From: Micromonospora sp. PLK6-60
Lineage (GTDB): Bacteria > Actinomycetota > Actinomycetes > Mycobacteriales > Micromonosporaceae
NCBI RefSeq assembly: GCF_019890675.1
Contig: NZ_JAIOAA010000020.1
Location: 1 to 64,000 of the forward strand
Reading direction: 5' to 3'
DNA: 64,000 bases
A program made the position numbers and the translations under genes. The notes beneath the pieces are model-generated. The model saw only the letters and a program-made list of their open reading frames with translations, had not been told where the DNA came from and searched no databases. Positions 24,930-33,230 of this stretch are shown here, in pieces. Every line of letters begins with the position of its first letter. The stretch's first letter is position 1.

Positions 24930-25532
24930 TCATCGGGTCCGGCCCAGCAGGCGGATGGCCTGCTTGAGCAGGACCGGCACCGGCGGGGTCTCGCCGTCGA
25001 CGGTCTCCGCGACCGCGGCCACCGCCTGCTCGGCCTGGCCGGCCGTCCAGCCGAGCCCGACCAGCGCCTGGCGCACCTGCTCGGGCCAGGCGCCCGCGGT
25101 GACCCCGGCCGCGCCGTCCGGGCCCACCGCCACCGGACCGATCCGGTCCCGCAGCTCCAGCACGAGGCGCTCGGCGCCCTTCTTGCCGATCCCGGGCACC
25201 CGGGTCAGCGCCGCCGTGTCGGCGTTGGCGATGGCCTTGCGGACCGCGTCCGGGGTGTGCACGGCCAGCACCGCCTGGGCCAGCCGGGGACCGACCCCGC
25301 TGGCGGTCTGGAGCAGCTCGAACAGCTGCTTGGCGTCGTCGTCGGCGAAGCCGTAGAGGGTGAGCGAGTCCTCCCGGACCACCAGGCTGGTGGCCAGCCG
25401 GGCGGGCTGGCCGACGCGCAGCTCGGCCAGCGTGCCGGGGGCGCACTGCACCGCCAGCCCGACCCCGCCGACCTCCACCACCGCATGATCCGGACCGGTC
25501 GCGGTCACCGTGCCGCGCACGCTGGCGATCAT
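24930..25532 (-). CDS. ruvA: Holliday junction DNA-binding protein RuvA
   Basis: RuvA binds four-way junctions and loads RuvB. It has exactly 200 residues. An N-terminal OB-fold (MIASVRGTVTA...) is followed by two helix-hairpin-helix motifs (TASGVGPRLAQAVL and RVPGIGKKGAERLV, about residues 72-125) and the RuvB-interacting domain III at the C-terminus, which begins after an Ala/Gly linker near residue 145. The ATG at 25532 overlaps the ruvC stop as ATGA, so translation is coupled. Confidence 0.97.
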   Translation of the reverse strand: MIASVRGTVTATGPDHAVVEVGGVGLAVQCAPGTLAELRVGQPARLATSLVVREDSLTLYGFADDDAKQLFELLQTASGVGPRLAQAVLAVHTPDAVRKAIANADTAALTRVPGIGKKGAERLVLELRDRIGPVAVGPDGAAGVTAGAWPEQVRQALVGLGWTAGQAEQAVAAVAETVDGETPPVPVLLKQAIRLLGRTR

Positions 25533-26059
25533 CGTCGCGCTCCTCCTCGTCGGGCCCGCTCGGCGGCCTCGGCCAGTTTGGACCGGGTGCCGCCCCGCCA
25601 CACATGGCAGATCGCCAGGGCCAGGGCGTCGGCGGCGTCCGCCGGCCGGGGTGGCTCCGCCAGCCGCAGCAGCCGGGTGACCATGGCGGTCATCTGCTTC
25701 TTGTCGGCCTGGCCGGAACCGGTCACGGCCGCCTTCACCTCGCTCGGCGTGTACGTCTGCACCGGCAGCCCGGCGCGCGCCCCGGCGAGCACCGCGATCC
25801 CGCTGGCCTGCGCGGTGCCCATCACCGTACGCACGTTGTGCTGGCTGAACACCCGCTCCACGGCGACCGCGTCCGGCCGGTGCTCGGCCACCAGGTCGGT
25901 AAGCGAGCGGTCCAGGTGCAGCAGGCGCAGCGGCAGGTCGTCGGCCGGGTCGGTGTAGACGACGTAGTAGGCGACCAGCGTGCAGGGCCGCCCCGGCACG
26001 CCCTCCACCACGCCGACCCCGCACCGGGTCAACCCCGGGTCGACGCCCAGCACCCGCAC
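25529..26059 (-). CDS. ruvC: Crossover junction endodeoxyribonuclease RuvC
   Basis: The Holliday junction resolvase of the RuvABC system, a dimeric RNase H-fold nuclease. It has 176 residues from GTG 26059 with AGGAGG 5 nt upstream. Catalytic acids are Asp in LGVDPGLTR (about residue 7), Glu in AVERVFSQHN (about 67) and the C-terminal pair in ADAADALALAICH (about 138-150). The gene begins the ruvCAB operon. In many actinobacteria yebC lies near the 5' side of ruvC, but here the next gene upstream is a divergent SDR and yebC is 31 kb away. Confidence 0.96.
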   Translation of the reverse strand: MRVLGVDPGLTRCGVGVVEGVPGRPCTLVAYYVVYTDPADDLPLRLLHLDRSLTDLVAEHRPDAVAVERVFSQHNVRTVMGTAQASGIAVLAGARAGLPVQTYTPSEVKAAVTGSGQADKKQMTAMVTRLLRLAEPPRPADAADALALAICHVWRGGTRSKLAEAAERARRGGARR

Positions 26060-26286
26060 GCCGCCTCCTCCCCCTGCCACCAGCAGTACGTGTGTTCGAC
26101 ACCCTACTGGTGCGGCCCGGCGCGGGTCGGGCGGGACACGCCCGTCGGCGGTCATCCGGCCGCCCAGCGGCACCGGCCGGACCGGCAGCGCTCCCAGCGG
26201 CGCCGACCCGCCCACACAGATCGGCCCCGGAGTATGTGTCGCCGCCCCATGTGCCCGGGGCCACCCGCCTCGTAACTTCTTGCGCC

Positions 26287-27069
26287 ATGACGGCAGAACC
26301 CGTGGCGGTCCCCCACGTCGTACACGTCGACCTCTCCGGTCGTAGCGCCCTGGTGACCGGTGGTGGCAGCGGCATCGGCCGGGCCTGCGCCCTGCGGCTG
26401 GCGGCGGCCGGCGCACAGGTGCTGGTGGTGGACCGCAACACCGAGGCGGCCAAGACGGTGGCCGCCGAGGCGGGCGGCCGGGCCGAGGGGATCGACCTGG
26501 CCGACGCGGCGGCGGTGGACCGGCTCGACGTCGACGTGGACATCGTGGTCAACAACGCCGGCCTGCAGCACGTCGCGCCGGTGCAGGACTTCCCGGTGGA
26601 GCGCTTCGAGTACATCCAGCGGGTGATGGTGGAGGCGCCGTTCCTGCTGATCCGCCGGGCGCTGCCGCACATGTACGTCGGCGGCTGGGGCCGGATCGTC
26701 AACATCTCCTCCGTGCACGGGCTGCGCGCCTCGCCGTACAAGGCGGCGTACGTGTCGGCCAAGCACGCCCTGGAGGGCCTGTCGAAGGTGGTCGCGCTGG
26801 AGGGCGCGGCGCACGGGGTGACGGCCAACTGCATCAACCCGGCGTACGTGCGCACCGCCCTGGTGGAGAGCCAGATCGCCGACCAGGCGGCCACCCACGG
26901 CATCGGCGCCGACGAGGTGGTCGAGAAGATCATGCTGGCCCGGGCGGCGATCAAGCGGCTGATCGAGCCGGAGGAGGTGGCGGAGCTGGTGGCGTACCTC
27001 TGCTCGCCGCCGGCCGCGTTCATCACCGGCGCCTCGATCGCCCTCGACGGGGGCTGGACGGCCAACTAG
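26287..27069 (+). CDS. 3-hydroxybutyrate dehydrogenase-like SDR
   Basis: A classical short-chain dehydrogenase of 260 residues. The NAD-binding motif is TGGGSGIGRA (about 21-30), NNAG lies at about 90, catalytic Ser is in NISSVHG, and YxxxK is in YVSAKHALEG. The stretch AGLQHVAPVQDFP and the C-terminus GASIALDGGW are characteristic of D-3-hydroxybutyrate dehydrogenases, which oxidise 3-hydroxybutyrate to acetoacetate during polyhydroxybutyrate or ketone use. There is no Shine-Dalgarno before ATG 26287, but TAACTT lies 8 nt upstream, compatible with a leaderless transcript. Its stop codon shares one base with the GTG of the following PucR-type regulator, so the pair is an operon. Confidence 0.85.
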   Translation: MTAEPVAVPHVVHVDLSGRSALVTGGGSGIGRACALRLAAAGAQVLVVDRNTEAAKTVAAEAGGRAEGIDLADAAAVDRLDVDVDIVVNNAGLQHVAPVQDFPVERFEYIQRVMVEAPFLLIRRALPHMYVGGWGRIVNISSVHGLRASPYKAAYVSAKHALEGLSKVVALEGAAHGVTANCINPAYVRTALVESQIADQAATHGIGADEVVEKIMLARAAIKRLIEPEEVAELVAYLCSPPAAFITGASIALDGGWTAN

Positions 27070-29003
27070 TGGCGTCGCGCACAATGTCGCTCATGTCGTC
27101 GCCGGTCGAGTTCCTGGAACTGCTCGCCCGGGAGGCCGCCGCGGTCGAGTTCGAGGGGCCGCTGGTGGCCGCCCGGGCCGCCGGACTGCCGGCCGACCGG
27201 CTGGCCGAGCTGGAACAGGCCAAGACGGTGGCGCTGCGGGTACGGGCGCTGCTGGAGCGCCGCCGTCGGCGCGAGATCGAGCTCTCCGGCCTGTACGACA
27301 CCGCCAGCGACCTGGCCGGCCTGCGCGACCTGGACGACGTGCTGCGGGCCATCGTGCACCGGGCGCGGATCCTGCTCGGCACCGACGTGGCGTACATGAC
27401 GCTCAACGACGACGAGCGCGGCGACACCTACATGCGGGTCACCGACGGGTCGATCTCGGCCCGCTTCCAGGGGCTGCGGCTGGAGATGGGCGACGGCCTC
27501 GGTGGCCTGGTGGCGCAGACCGGCACCCCGTACGCCACCGCCAACTACCCGGAGGACGGCCGGTTCCGGCACACCGGGGAGATCGACGACGGGGTCGGCG
27601 AGGAGGGGCTGATCGCCATCCTCGGCGTGCCGCTGCGCCTCGGGTCGAGCGTGATCGGCGTGCTGTACGCGGCGAACCGGTCGGTCCGGCCGTTCGCCCG
27701 CGAGGAGGTGTCGCTGCTGGTCTCCCTGGCCGCGCACGCGGCGGTGGCGATCGACACCGCGCGGCTGCTGGCCGAGACCCGGTCGGCGCTGGCCGAGCTC
27801 TCCGCGGCCAACAGCACCATCCGGGCGCACAGCGCCTCGGTGGAGCGCGCCGCGGCGGCGCACGACCGGATGACCGCGCTGGTGGTGCGCGGCGGCGGGA
27901 TGGAGGACGTGGCGGCGGCGGTCACCGACGTGCTGGGCGGGGCGCTGCTGGCGCTGGACGCCGAGGGCCGGCGGCTGGCCCGGGTCGGCGAGATCTCCGA
28001 GCCGGACCGCTCCGACCTGGTGGAGGCGGTGGCCGCGTCACGTACCGAGGGGCGCAGCGTGCGCCGCGGCCCGCTCTGGTACGCCGCGGTGGTCGCCGGC
28101 GCCGAGAACCTGGGCGCGCTGGTGCTGCGCCCGGACGACGAGCTGGTCGACGCCGACCAGCGGATCCTGGAGCGGGCCGCGCTGGTCACCGCGCTGCTGC
28201 TGCTGTTCCGGCGGACCGTCGCCGAGGCGGAGGGACGGGTCCGCGGCGAGCTGCTCGACGACCTGATCGCCCGGCCGCTGCGGGACACCGACGCGCTGCG
28301 CAGCCGGGCCCGCCGGCTCGGGGTCGACCTGGACGCCCCGCACGTGCTGGTGGCGGTGGGCGAGGACGCGATCGCCGCCACCGGCTCGGCCCGGCAGCGG
28401 GTGCTCTCCTGGGCCACCACGTACGCCTCCACCCGGGGCGGGCTGGCCGCGGCCCGGGACGGCCGGGTGGTGCTGATGCTGCCCGGCGTGGACGCCGGCG
28501 GCAGCGCCCGCGCGGTGGCCCGGGACCTGTCCCGGGTGACCGGCCGGCCGGTGACCGCCGGGGCGAGCGGCCCGGCCACCGGGCCGGCCGCGCTGGCCAC
28601 CACGTTCGCCGAGGCGGCCCGCTGCCTGACCGCCCTCGGTGCGCTGGGGCGCGGCGGGCAGGGGGCGAGCACCGCCGAGCTGGGCTTCGTGGGCCTGCTG
28701 CTGGGCGCGGTGGGCGACCCGGGCGACCGGGACGTGGCCCGGTTCCTCACCGCCACGGTGGGCCCGGTGGTGGACTACGACGCCCGGCGGGGCACCGCGC
28801 TGGTGCGGACCCTGGAGGCGTACTTCGGGGTGGGCGGCAGCCTGGCCCGGGCGGCGGAGCAGCTGCACGTGCACGTCAACACGGTCACCCAGCGGCTGGA
28901 GCGGGTGGGGCAGCTGCTCGGCACGGACTGGCAGCGCCCCGACCGCGCGCTGGAGGTGCAGCTCGCGCTGCGGCTGCACCGGCTGCGCCACCCGGCCGGC
29001 TGA
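27069..29003 (+). CDS. GAF-domain PucR/CdaR-family transcriptional regulator
   Basis: A 644-residue regulator. The N-terminal helical region (1-70) is followed by a GAF sensory domain (about 75-235, IVHRARILLGTDVAYMTLND to ARLLAET). A central coiled stretch and CdaR-like domain follow, then a C-terminal PucR HTH_30 domain (about 585-640, GGSLARAAEQLHVHVNTVTQRLERV). The GTG at 27069 overlaps the SDR stop by one base; an ATG at 27084 is an alternative. Similar SDR-plus-regulator pairs suggest it controls 3-hydroxybutyrate or short-chain acid catabolism, but the ligand of the GAF domain is unknown. The sequence just downstream carries a 34-bp duplication that reaches into the next gene's stop. 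Confidence 0.88.
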   Translation: MASRTMSLMSSPVEFLELLAREAAAVEFEGPLVAARAAGLPADRLAELEQAKTVALRVRALLERRRRREIELSGLYDTASDLAGLRDLDDVLRAIVHRARILLGTDVAYMTLNDDERGDTYMRVTDGSISARFQGLRLEMGDGLGGLVAQTGTPYATANYPEDGRFRHTGEIDDGVGEEGLIAILGVPLRLGSSVIGVLYAANRSVRPFAREEVSLLVSLAAHAAVAIDTARLLAETRSALAELSAANSTIRAHSASVERAAAAHDRMTALVVRGGGMEDVAAAVTDVLGGALLALDAEGRRLARVGEISEPDRSDLVEAVAASRTEGRSVRRGPLWYAAVVAGAENLGALVLRPDDELVDADQRILERAALVTALLLLFRRTVAEAEGRVRGELLDDLIARPLRDTDALRSRARRLGVDLDAPHVLVAVGEDAIAATGSARQRVLSWATTYASTRGGLAAARDGRVVLMLPGVDAGGSARAVARDLSRVTGRPVTAGASGPATGPAALATTFAEAARCLTALGALGRGGQGASTAELGFVGLLLGAVGDPGDRDVARFLTATVGPVVDYDARRGTALVRTLEAYFGVGGSLARAAEQLHVHVNTVTQRLERVGQLLGTDWQRPDRALEVQLALRLHRLRHPAG

Positions 29004-29080
29004 GCTTTTCCCGACACGCCCCGCGGGCCGGGACCGCGCCCGCCGGTCAGCGGGCGCGGACGCTCAGCGGGCCCGGCCGG

Positions 29081-29689
29081 TCAGCGGGCGCGGACGCCGT
29101 CCAGCACCAGGTCGACGATCTGCTCGGGCAGCATCCGCTCCTCCAGCTCCGGGTGCCAGCGCAGCATCCGCTGGATCAGCATCGGGCCGGTGAGCAGCGC
29201 CATGGTCAGCTCGACGTCGAGGTCCGCCCGCAGTTCGCCGGAGGCGACGCCGCGCCGGAGCACCTCGCGCATCAGCTTGCGCCGCGGCTCGATGATGTTC
29301 TGGTAGAGCTGGTAGCGGTCCGGGCTGCGGTTCACCTCGGGCACCAGGCAGGGCATGATCTTGGCGGCCCGCGGGTCGATGTTGTGCCCGACCGCGCCGA
29401 CCAGCAGGACCAGGTCGTCGCGGACCGAGTGCCCCGCCGGCTCCGGCGGCTGGCCCTTGAGGGTACGCAGCGCGTCGAGCAACAGCGCGTCCTTGCCCGA
29501 CCAGCGGCGGTAGATGGTGGCCTTGCCCACCCCGGCGCGGGCGGCGATGGCCTCGATGGAGAGCGCCTCGAGGGTGTTTCCCTCGGCCAGCAGGTCCAGG
29601 GTGGCGCCGATGATCGCCTCGTCCGCGCGGACACTCCGCGGCCGGCCGGGCGGCCGCGGAGCGTCGGCGGTGGAAGTCATGTCAGACAT
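29081..29689 (-). CDS. TetR-family regulator (efflux repressor)
   Basis: A 202-residue TetR protein. The HTH reads IEAIAARAGVGKATIYRRWSGKDALL (about residues 42-66). The C-terminal ligand domain ends with ILDLVLDGVRAR-like helices typical of TetR_C_11 members. It lies 11 bp downstream of the DHA2 efflux gene on the same strand, so it is probably translated by coupling; ATG 29689 and ATG 29680 are both possible and neither has a clear ribosome binding site. The likely target is the CGATACG-N9-CGTATCG dyad upstream of the efflux gene. The stop codon lies in the second copy of a 21-bp direct repeat (29043 and 29077). Confidence 0.88.
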   Translation of the reverse strand: MSDMTSTADAPRPPGRPRSVRADEAIIGATLDLLAEGNTLEALSIEAIAARAGVGKATIYRRWSGKDALLLDALRTLKGQPPEPAGHSVRDDLVLLVGAVGHNIDPRAAKIMPCLVPEVNRSPDRYQLYQNIIEPRRKLMREVLRRGVASGELRADLDVELTMALLTGPMLIQRMLRWHPELEERMLPEQIVDLVLDGVRAR

Positions 29690-29700
29690 TGAACCCGAAG

Positions 29701-31266
29701 TCAGGCGGTTCCGGCCAACTCCGGCTCGCCGGCGGGCGCGGGGACCGGCGTTGTCGCGGCCCGCCCCGGCAGCCAGCGCAGCGCGACCACGATGCCGAGC
29801 GCGGCGACCACCGCGCTGAGCCCGGCCGCCCAGTGCATGGCGGTGACGAAGGCGTCGTTGGCCGAGTCGATCAGCGCGGGCCCGGCGGGGCCGAGCCGGT
29901 CGGCCGCCGCGTACGCGCCGGAGATCGACTCGCTGGCCGCCTCCCGGGCGGCGGCGGGCAGCGCCGCCACCGCCGGGGCGATGTCGTCGCGGTAGACCGC
30001 GGAGAGCACCGAGCCGAGCACCGCCACGCCGAGCGCGCCGGCGACCTGCCGGATGGTGTTGCTCACCGCCGAGCCCACGCCGGCCTTCTCGCGGGGCAGC
30101 GCCGACATGATCGACTCGGTGGCCGGCGGCATGATGTTGGCCATCCCGGCGCCCTGCACGAAGGTCAGCAGCAGCACGATCCAGATCGGGGTGTCCGCCT
30201 CCACCAGCACGAACCCGCCCAGCGACACGGCGGTCAGGGCGAGGCCGGTCACCGCGACCGCCCGGCCGCCGAACCGGCGGACCATCGCCGCGCTGCGCGG
30301 GGCGAAGAAGAGCTGGGCCCCGGCGAACGGCAGGAAGAGCAGGCCGGTCTCCAGCGGGCTGTAGCCGCGCACCAGCTGGAGGTAGAAGGCGTTGAAGAAC
30401 ATCACGCCCATGGCGGCGAAGAAGACCAGCCCGATCAGGGTGACCGGGGCCGCGAACCGGGGCACCCGGAACAGCCGGACGTCCAGCGACGGGTGGTCGC
30501 TGCGCAGCTCGTGGCCGATGAAGAAGGCCAGCACCGCCAGCCCGCCGACGATCGCCGCCCAGACCGGCAGCCGGTCGAAGCCGTGTTCGCCGCCGTCGAT
30601 GATGCCGTAGGTGAGCGCGACCAGACCGACCACGGACAGCAGCACGCCGAGCAGGTCGACCCGGCCGGGGCTCGGGTCCCGGGACTCGGGGACCAGGGTG
30701 GCGACCAGCACCACGCCCAACGCCACCACCGGCACGTTGATCAGGAAGACCGACCCCCACCAGTAGTGCTCCAGCAGCGCGCCGCCGAGCACCGGCCCGA
30801 TCGCGACGCCGAGGCCGACCGCGCCGGCCCAGACGCCGATCGCCCGGCCCCGCTCCCGCGGGTCGAAGACGTTGGAGATGATCGACAGGGTCACCGGCAT
30901 GATGGCCGCCCCGCCGACGCCCATCAGGGCCCGGGCCGCGATCAGCTGGCCGGGGCTCTGCGCGTACGCCGACAGCAGCGACGCCAGCCCGAACAGGACC
31001 AGGCCGATCAGCAGGAAGCGCCGCCGCCCGGACCGGTCGCCGAGCACGCCGAAGGTGAACAGCAGGCCGGCGAAGACCAGGGTGTAGGAGTTGATCGACC
31101 ACTCCAGCTCGCCCTGGCTGGCGCCGAGGCCGTGCACCGGGTCGGCGAGGGTGCGCAACGCGACGTTGAGGATGGTGTTGTCGAGGACGACCACGAGGAG
31201 GCTGATCACCAGCACGCCGAGGATCGCCCACCTCCTCGGGTGTCCGGTGTTCTGGTCCAGTTCCAT
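29701..31266 (-). CDS. DHA2-family (14-helix) MFS multidrug exporter
   Basis: A 521-residue proton-coupled exporter of the QacA/EmrB type. Landmarks are LVVVLDNTILNVALRTL in helix 1, WSINSYTLVFAGLL in helix 2, and GDRSGRRRFL (motif A). Motif C, characteristic of antiporters, is around GLGVAIGPVLGG (about residue 150). About 14 hydrophobic segments are present. The ATG at 31266 has GGGGGAG about 10 nt upstream. The leader holds two palindromes, consistent with repression by the TetR protein encoded immediately downstream. Substrates, possibly cationic drugs or an endogenous metabolite, cannot be inferred. Confidence 0.9.
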   Translation of the reverse strand: MELDQNTGHPRRWAILGVLVISLLVVVLDNTILNVALRTLADPVHGLGASQGELEWSINSYTLVFAGLLFTFGVLGDRSGRRRFLLIGLVLFGLASLLSAYAQSPGQLIAARALMGVGGAAIMPVTLSIISNVFDPRERGRAIGVWAGAVGLGVAIGPVLGGALLEHYWWGSVFLINVPVVALGVVLVATLVPESRDPSPGRVDLLGVLLSVVGLVALTYGIIDGGEHGFDRLPVWAAIVGGLAVLAFFIGHELRSDHPSLDVRLFRVPRFAAPVTLIGLVFFAAMGVMFFNAFYLQLVRGYSPLETGLLFLPFAGAQLFFAPRSAAMVRRFGGRAVAVTGLALTAVSLGGFVLVEADTPIWIVLLLTFVQGAGMANIMPPATESIMSALPREKAGVGSAVSNTIRQVAGALGVAVLGSVLSAVYRDDIAPAVAALPAAAREAASESISGAYAAADRLGPAGPALIDSANDAFVTAMHWAAGLSAVVAALGIVVALRWLPGRAATTPVPAPAGEPELAGTA

Positions 31267-31334
31267 CGGCCCGTTTCTCCCCCCGGTGGCCCCGTGCCGC
31301 GCAATACGATACGGGTCAGGCTCGTAACGAACGT

Positions 31335-31377
31335 GAGCCTAGGCTCGCGATTTTCGATACGGAACCGGTTCGTATCG
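31335..31377. promoter_or_regulatory. Operators upstream of the DHA2-TetR operon
   Basis: Two dyads lie 70-110 bp upstream of the exporter start: GAGCCTAGGCTC (31335-31346, perfect 12-bp palindrome) and CGATACG-N9-CGTATCG (31355-31377). A further ATACGATACGG half-site is at 31303-31313. The second dyad has TetR-like dimensions and is the best candidate for autorepression. Confidence 0.6.
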
Positions 31378-31462
31378 TTTGTGGTCCACGTCACGCCGGC
31401 CCCACCCCCGACAGCCGCCGCCCCGCCCACCCCGGCCGCGGCGCCCGTCGGCTGTCGGCAGG

Positions 31463-31517
31463 TGTTAGGAGGGGGCCCCTGCTATACAAAATGCGTTAAC
31501 AAGGTGCCCCTCCTTAC
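31463..31517. repeat. GTTAAC/GGGGCCCC repeat, copy C
   Basis: Half-unit GTTAGGAGGGGGCCCCTGCT, linker ATACAAAATGC, then half-unit GTTAACAAGGTGCCCCTCCT ending TTAC. The TTA supplies the TAA stop of the leftward B12-binding gene (31514-31516), as in copy B. The linker matches copy E (ATGCAGAATGC) rather than copies B and D. Confidence 0.8.
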
Positions 31518-32128
31518 CGGCAGGCGGCGATGGCGGCGTCCAGCGTGGTCAGCCGGTGCGGGGGCGGCGGGAAGGGCTCGATCCAGCCCGGCCCGGCGGC
31601 GTGCACGCGTACCCCGGGGGCCTCCCGGGCGAACCGGCGCAGCCGGTACGCGCGGCCGGTGACCGGGGTCTGCGCCCAGACCACGACGGTGTGCGGCCGG
31701 ACCCGCCGCACCGCGCCGGACAGCGCGGACCAGGGCAGCGCCGCGCCCAGGTGCAGGCAGCCCCGCCCCTGCTCGCGCAGCGCGGCGGCGAGCGCGTGCA
31801 GGCCGAGGCAGTGGTTCTCCTGTTCGGCGCCGGCGAGCAGGACGCCCGGGCCGGGCAGGTGCCGGCCGGGCTCGCGGCGGTGCCCGTCCAGGCCGGTCCG
31901 GATCCCCTCGGCGAGGGCGTGCTCGACGGCGATCTCCGCGCCGGTGAGCCCGGGCAGCGCGGCCAGCAGCGGGACGCAGACCTGCTGCCACACGGCCGGC
32001 ACGCCGTGCCCGGTCGCCAGCTCGCGCAGCTCTCCCGCGACCCGGGTGCCGTCCAGGTCCTCGGCGGCCAGCGCCAGTCGCTTGCGGGCCGCCTCGGCGG
32101 CCTCGGCCGGCATCGCTTCGGTCAGCAC
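31514..32128 (-). CDS. Stand-alone cobalamin-binding domain protein (MerR/CarH-type C-terminal half)
   Basis: A 204-residue protein resembling the effector half of B12-dependent MerR regulators. A helical bundle (about 1-85, including WQQVCVPLLAAL) is followed by a Rossmann-like B12 domain with the EQENHCLGLHALAAAL motif, where the His would be the lower cobalt ligand. HLGAALPWSALSGAVRRVRP and VVVWAQTP are typical core strands. The DNA-binding MerR helix-turn-helix expected at the N-terminus is absent. The GTG at 32128 has GGGAG 8 nt upstream, and that ribosome binding site lies in one arm of a 40-bp dyad, so translation could be hairpin-controlled. It may be a truncated regulator or a genuine stand-alone sensor. 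The stop is provided by repeat copy C. Confidence 0.65.
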   Translation of the reverse strand: MLTEAMPAEAAEAARKRLALAAEDLDGTRVAGELRELATGHGVPAVWQQVCVPLLAALPGLTGAEIAVEHALAEGIRTGLDGHRREPGRHLPGPGVLLAGAEQENHCLGLHALAAALREQGRGCLHLGAALPWSALSGAVRRVRPHTVVVWAQTPVTGRAYRLRRFAREAPGVRVHAAGPGWIEPFPPPPHRLTTLDAAIAACR

Positions 32129-32130
32129 CA

Positions 32131-32170
32131 GACGAACTCCCGGGTAGTGGTCACTACCCGGGAGTTCGTC
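32131..32170. promoter_or_regulatory. 40-bp perfect dyad between livM and the B12-binding gene
   Basis: Arms GACGAACTCCCGGGTAGTG and CACTACCCGGGAGTTCGTC are perfectly complementary around a 2-nt centre. It follows the livM stop by 34 bp and contains the ribosome binding site of the next gene. It could be the liv operon terminator, a translation-blocking hairpin, or an operator. Confidence 0.75.
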
Positions 32171-32204
32171 GGGACGGGGCGTTCCGGATGCGCTCCGGGG
32201 CGGA

Positions 32205-33230
32205 TCAGTCTTCGGTGCGGCCCCGGCGGGCCTGCCAGCGCCGGACCAGATCCACCGCGGTGCCCCAGATCCCGCGCCGGAACAGCAGCACGGCCAGCAC
32301 GAAGATGGTGCCGGTGACCAGCCCGATCTGCTCGAAGCCGGAGAACGACAGCCAGTCCTCCAGCCGGACGAGCAACGCCGCGCCGAGCACCCCGCCCCAC
32401 AGCGTGCCGATCCCGCCGAGCACCACGACGATGACCGCCTTGCCGGAGGTGGTCCAGTGCAGCACGTCCAGTGACACGAACTGGTGTCCCATCGCGAACA
32501 GCCCACCGCCCAGCCCGGCGAGGAACGCCGACAGCACGAACGCGGTCAGCTTGTACCGGTGCACCGGGTAGCCGAGGGCCCGCGCCCGGGCCGGGTTGTC
32601 GCGGATGCCGACCAGCACCCGCCCGAACGGCGAGTTCACGATCCGCCACGCGGCCCAGAGGCCGAGCAGCGCGATCGGCAGCGCCGCGTAGTAGAAGTAG
32701 TACTCGTCGGACAGGTCGAGCCCGCCGAGTTCGCGGGGCACCGCCTGCAGGCCGTTCTCCCCGCCGGTGACCGAGCCCCACTTGTTGGCGACGTAATAGA
32801 TCATCTGGGCGAAGGCCAGCGTCACCATGGCGAAGTAGATGCCGGTGCGCTTCACCGCGAGGTAGCCGATCGGCAGGGCGATCACGGCCGCGCCCAGCGC
32901 CCCGGTCAGCACCGCGACCGGGAACGGCAGGCCGGCCTTGATCGCCGCGATGCCGGCGAGGTACGCCGACGTGCCCCAGAAGGCCGCGTGGCCGAAGGAC
33001 ATCAGCCCGGTGAAGCCCAGCAGCAGGTCCACCGACACCGCGAGCAGCGCCCAGCAGAGGATGTCCACCGCGACCGCCGGGTAGAGGCCGTTGGGCAGCC
33101 AGAGGGCGACCGCCAACCCCGCCACGAGCAGCGCGTACCGGACCCACCAGGGCGCCCGGGAGACCGCGACCAGCCCGGAGCGGGCCGGACCCGGCTTCGC
33201 CCCGGGCTCACTCTCGACCGCTGTGGTCAT
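32205..33230 (-). CDS. livM: Branched-chain amino acid ABC transporter permease LivM
   Basis: One of the two membrane subunits of a Liv-type ABC importer. It has 341 residues and about nine helices, with the LivM signature GFTGLMSFGHAAFWGTSAYL (about residues 70-89) and the EAA-like cytoplasmic loop around VGIRDNPARARALGYP that contacts the ATPases. Start ATG 33230 overlaps livH by four bases (ATGA). It is the last gene of the livG-livF-livK-livH-livM order on the minus strand and is followed by a strong dyad. Confidence 0.92.
   Translation of the reverse strand: MTTAVESEPGAKPGPARSGLVAVSRAPWWVRYALLVAGLAVALWLPNGLYPAVAVDILCWALLAVSVDLLLGFTGLMSFGHAAFWGTSAYLAGIAAIKAGLPFPVAVLTGALGAAVIALPIGYLAVKRTGIYFAMVTLAFAQMIYYVANKWGSVTGGENGLQAVPRELGGLDLSDEYYFYYAALPIALLGLWAAWRIVNSPFGRVLVGIRDNPARARALGYPVHRYKLTAFVLSAFLAGLGGGLFAMGHQFVSLDVLHWTTSGKAVIVVVLGGIGTLWGGVLGAALLVRLEDWLSFSGFEQIGLVTGTIFVLAVLLFRRGIWGTAVDLVRRWQARRGRTED

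Noticed and set aside
29081..31231. 716-codon frame as a TetR fusion
   Set aside because: The first 500 codons are the shadow of the DHA2 exporter in another frame; only the TetR part is real.
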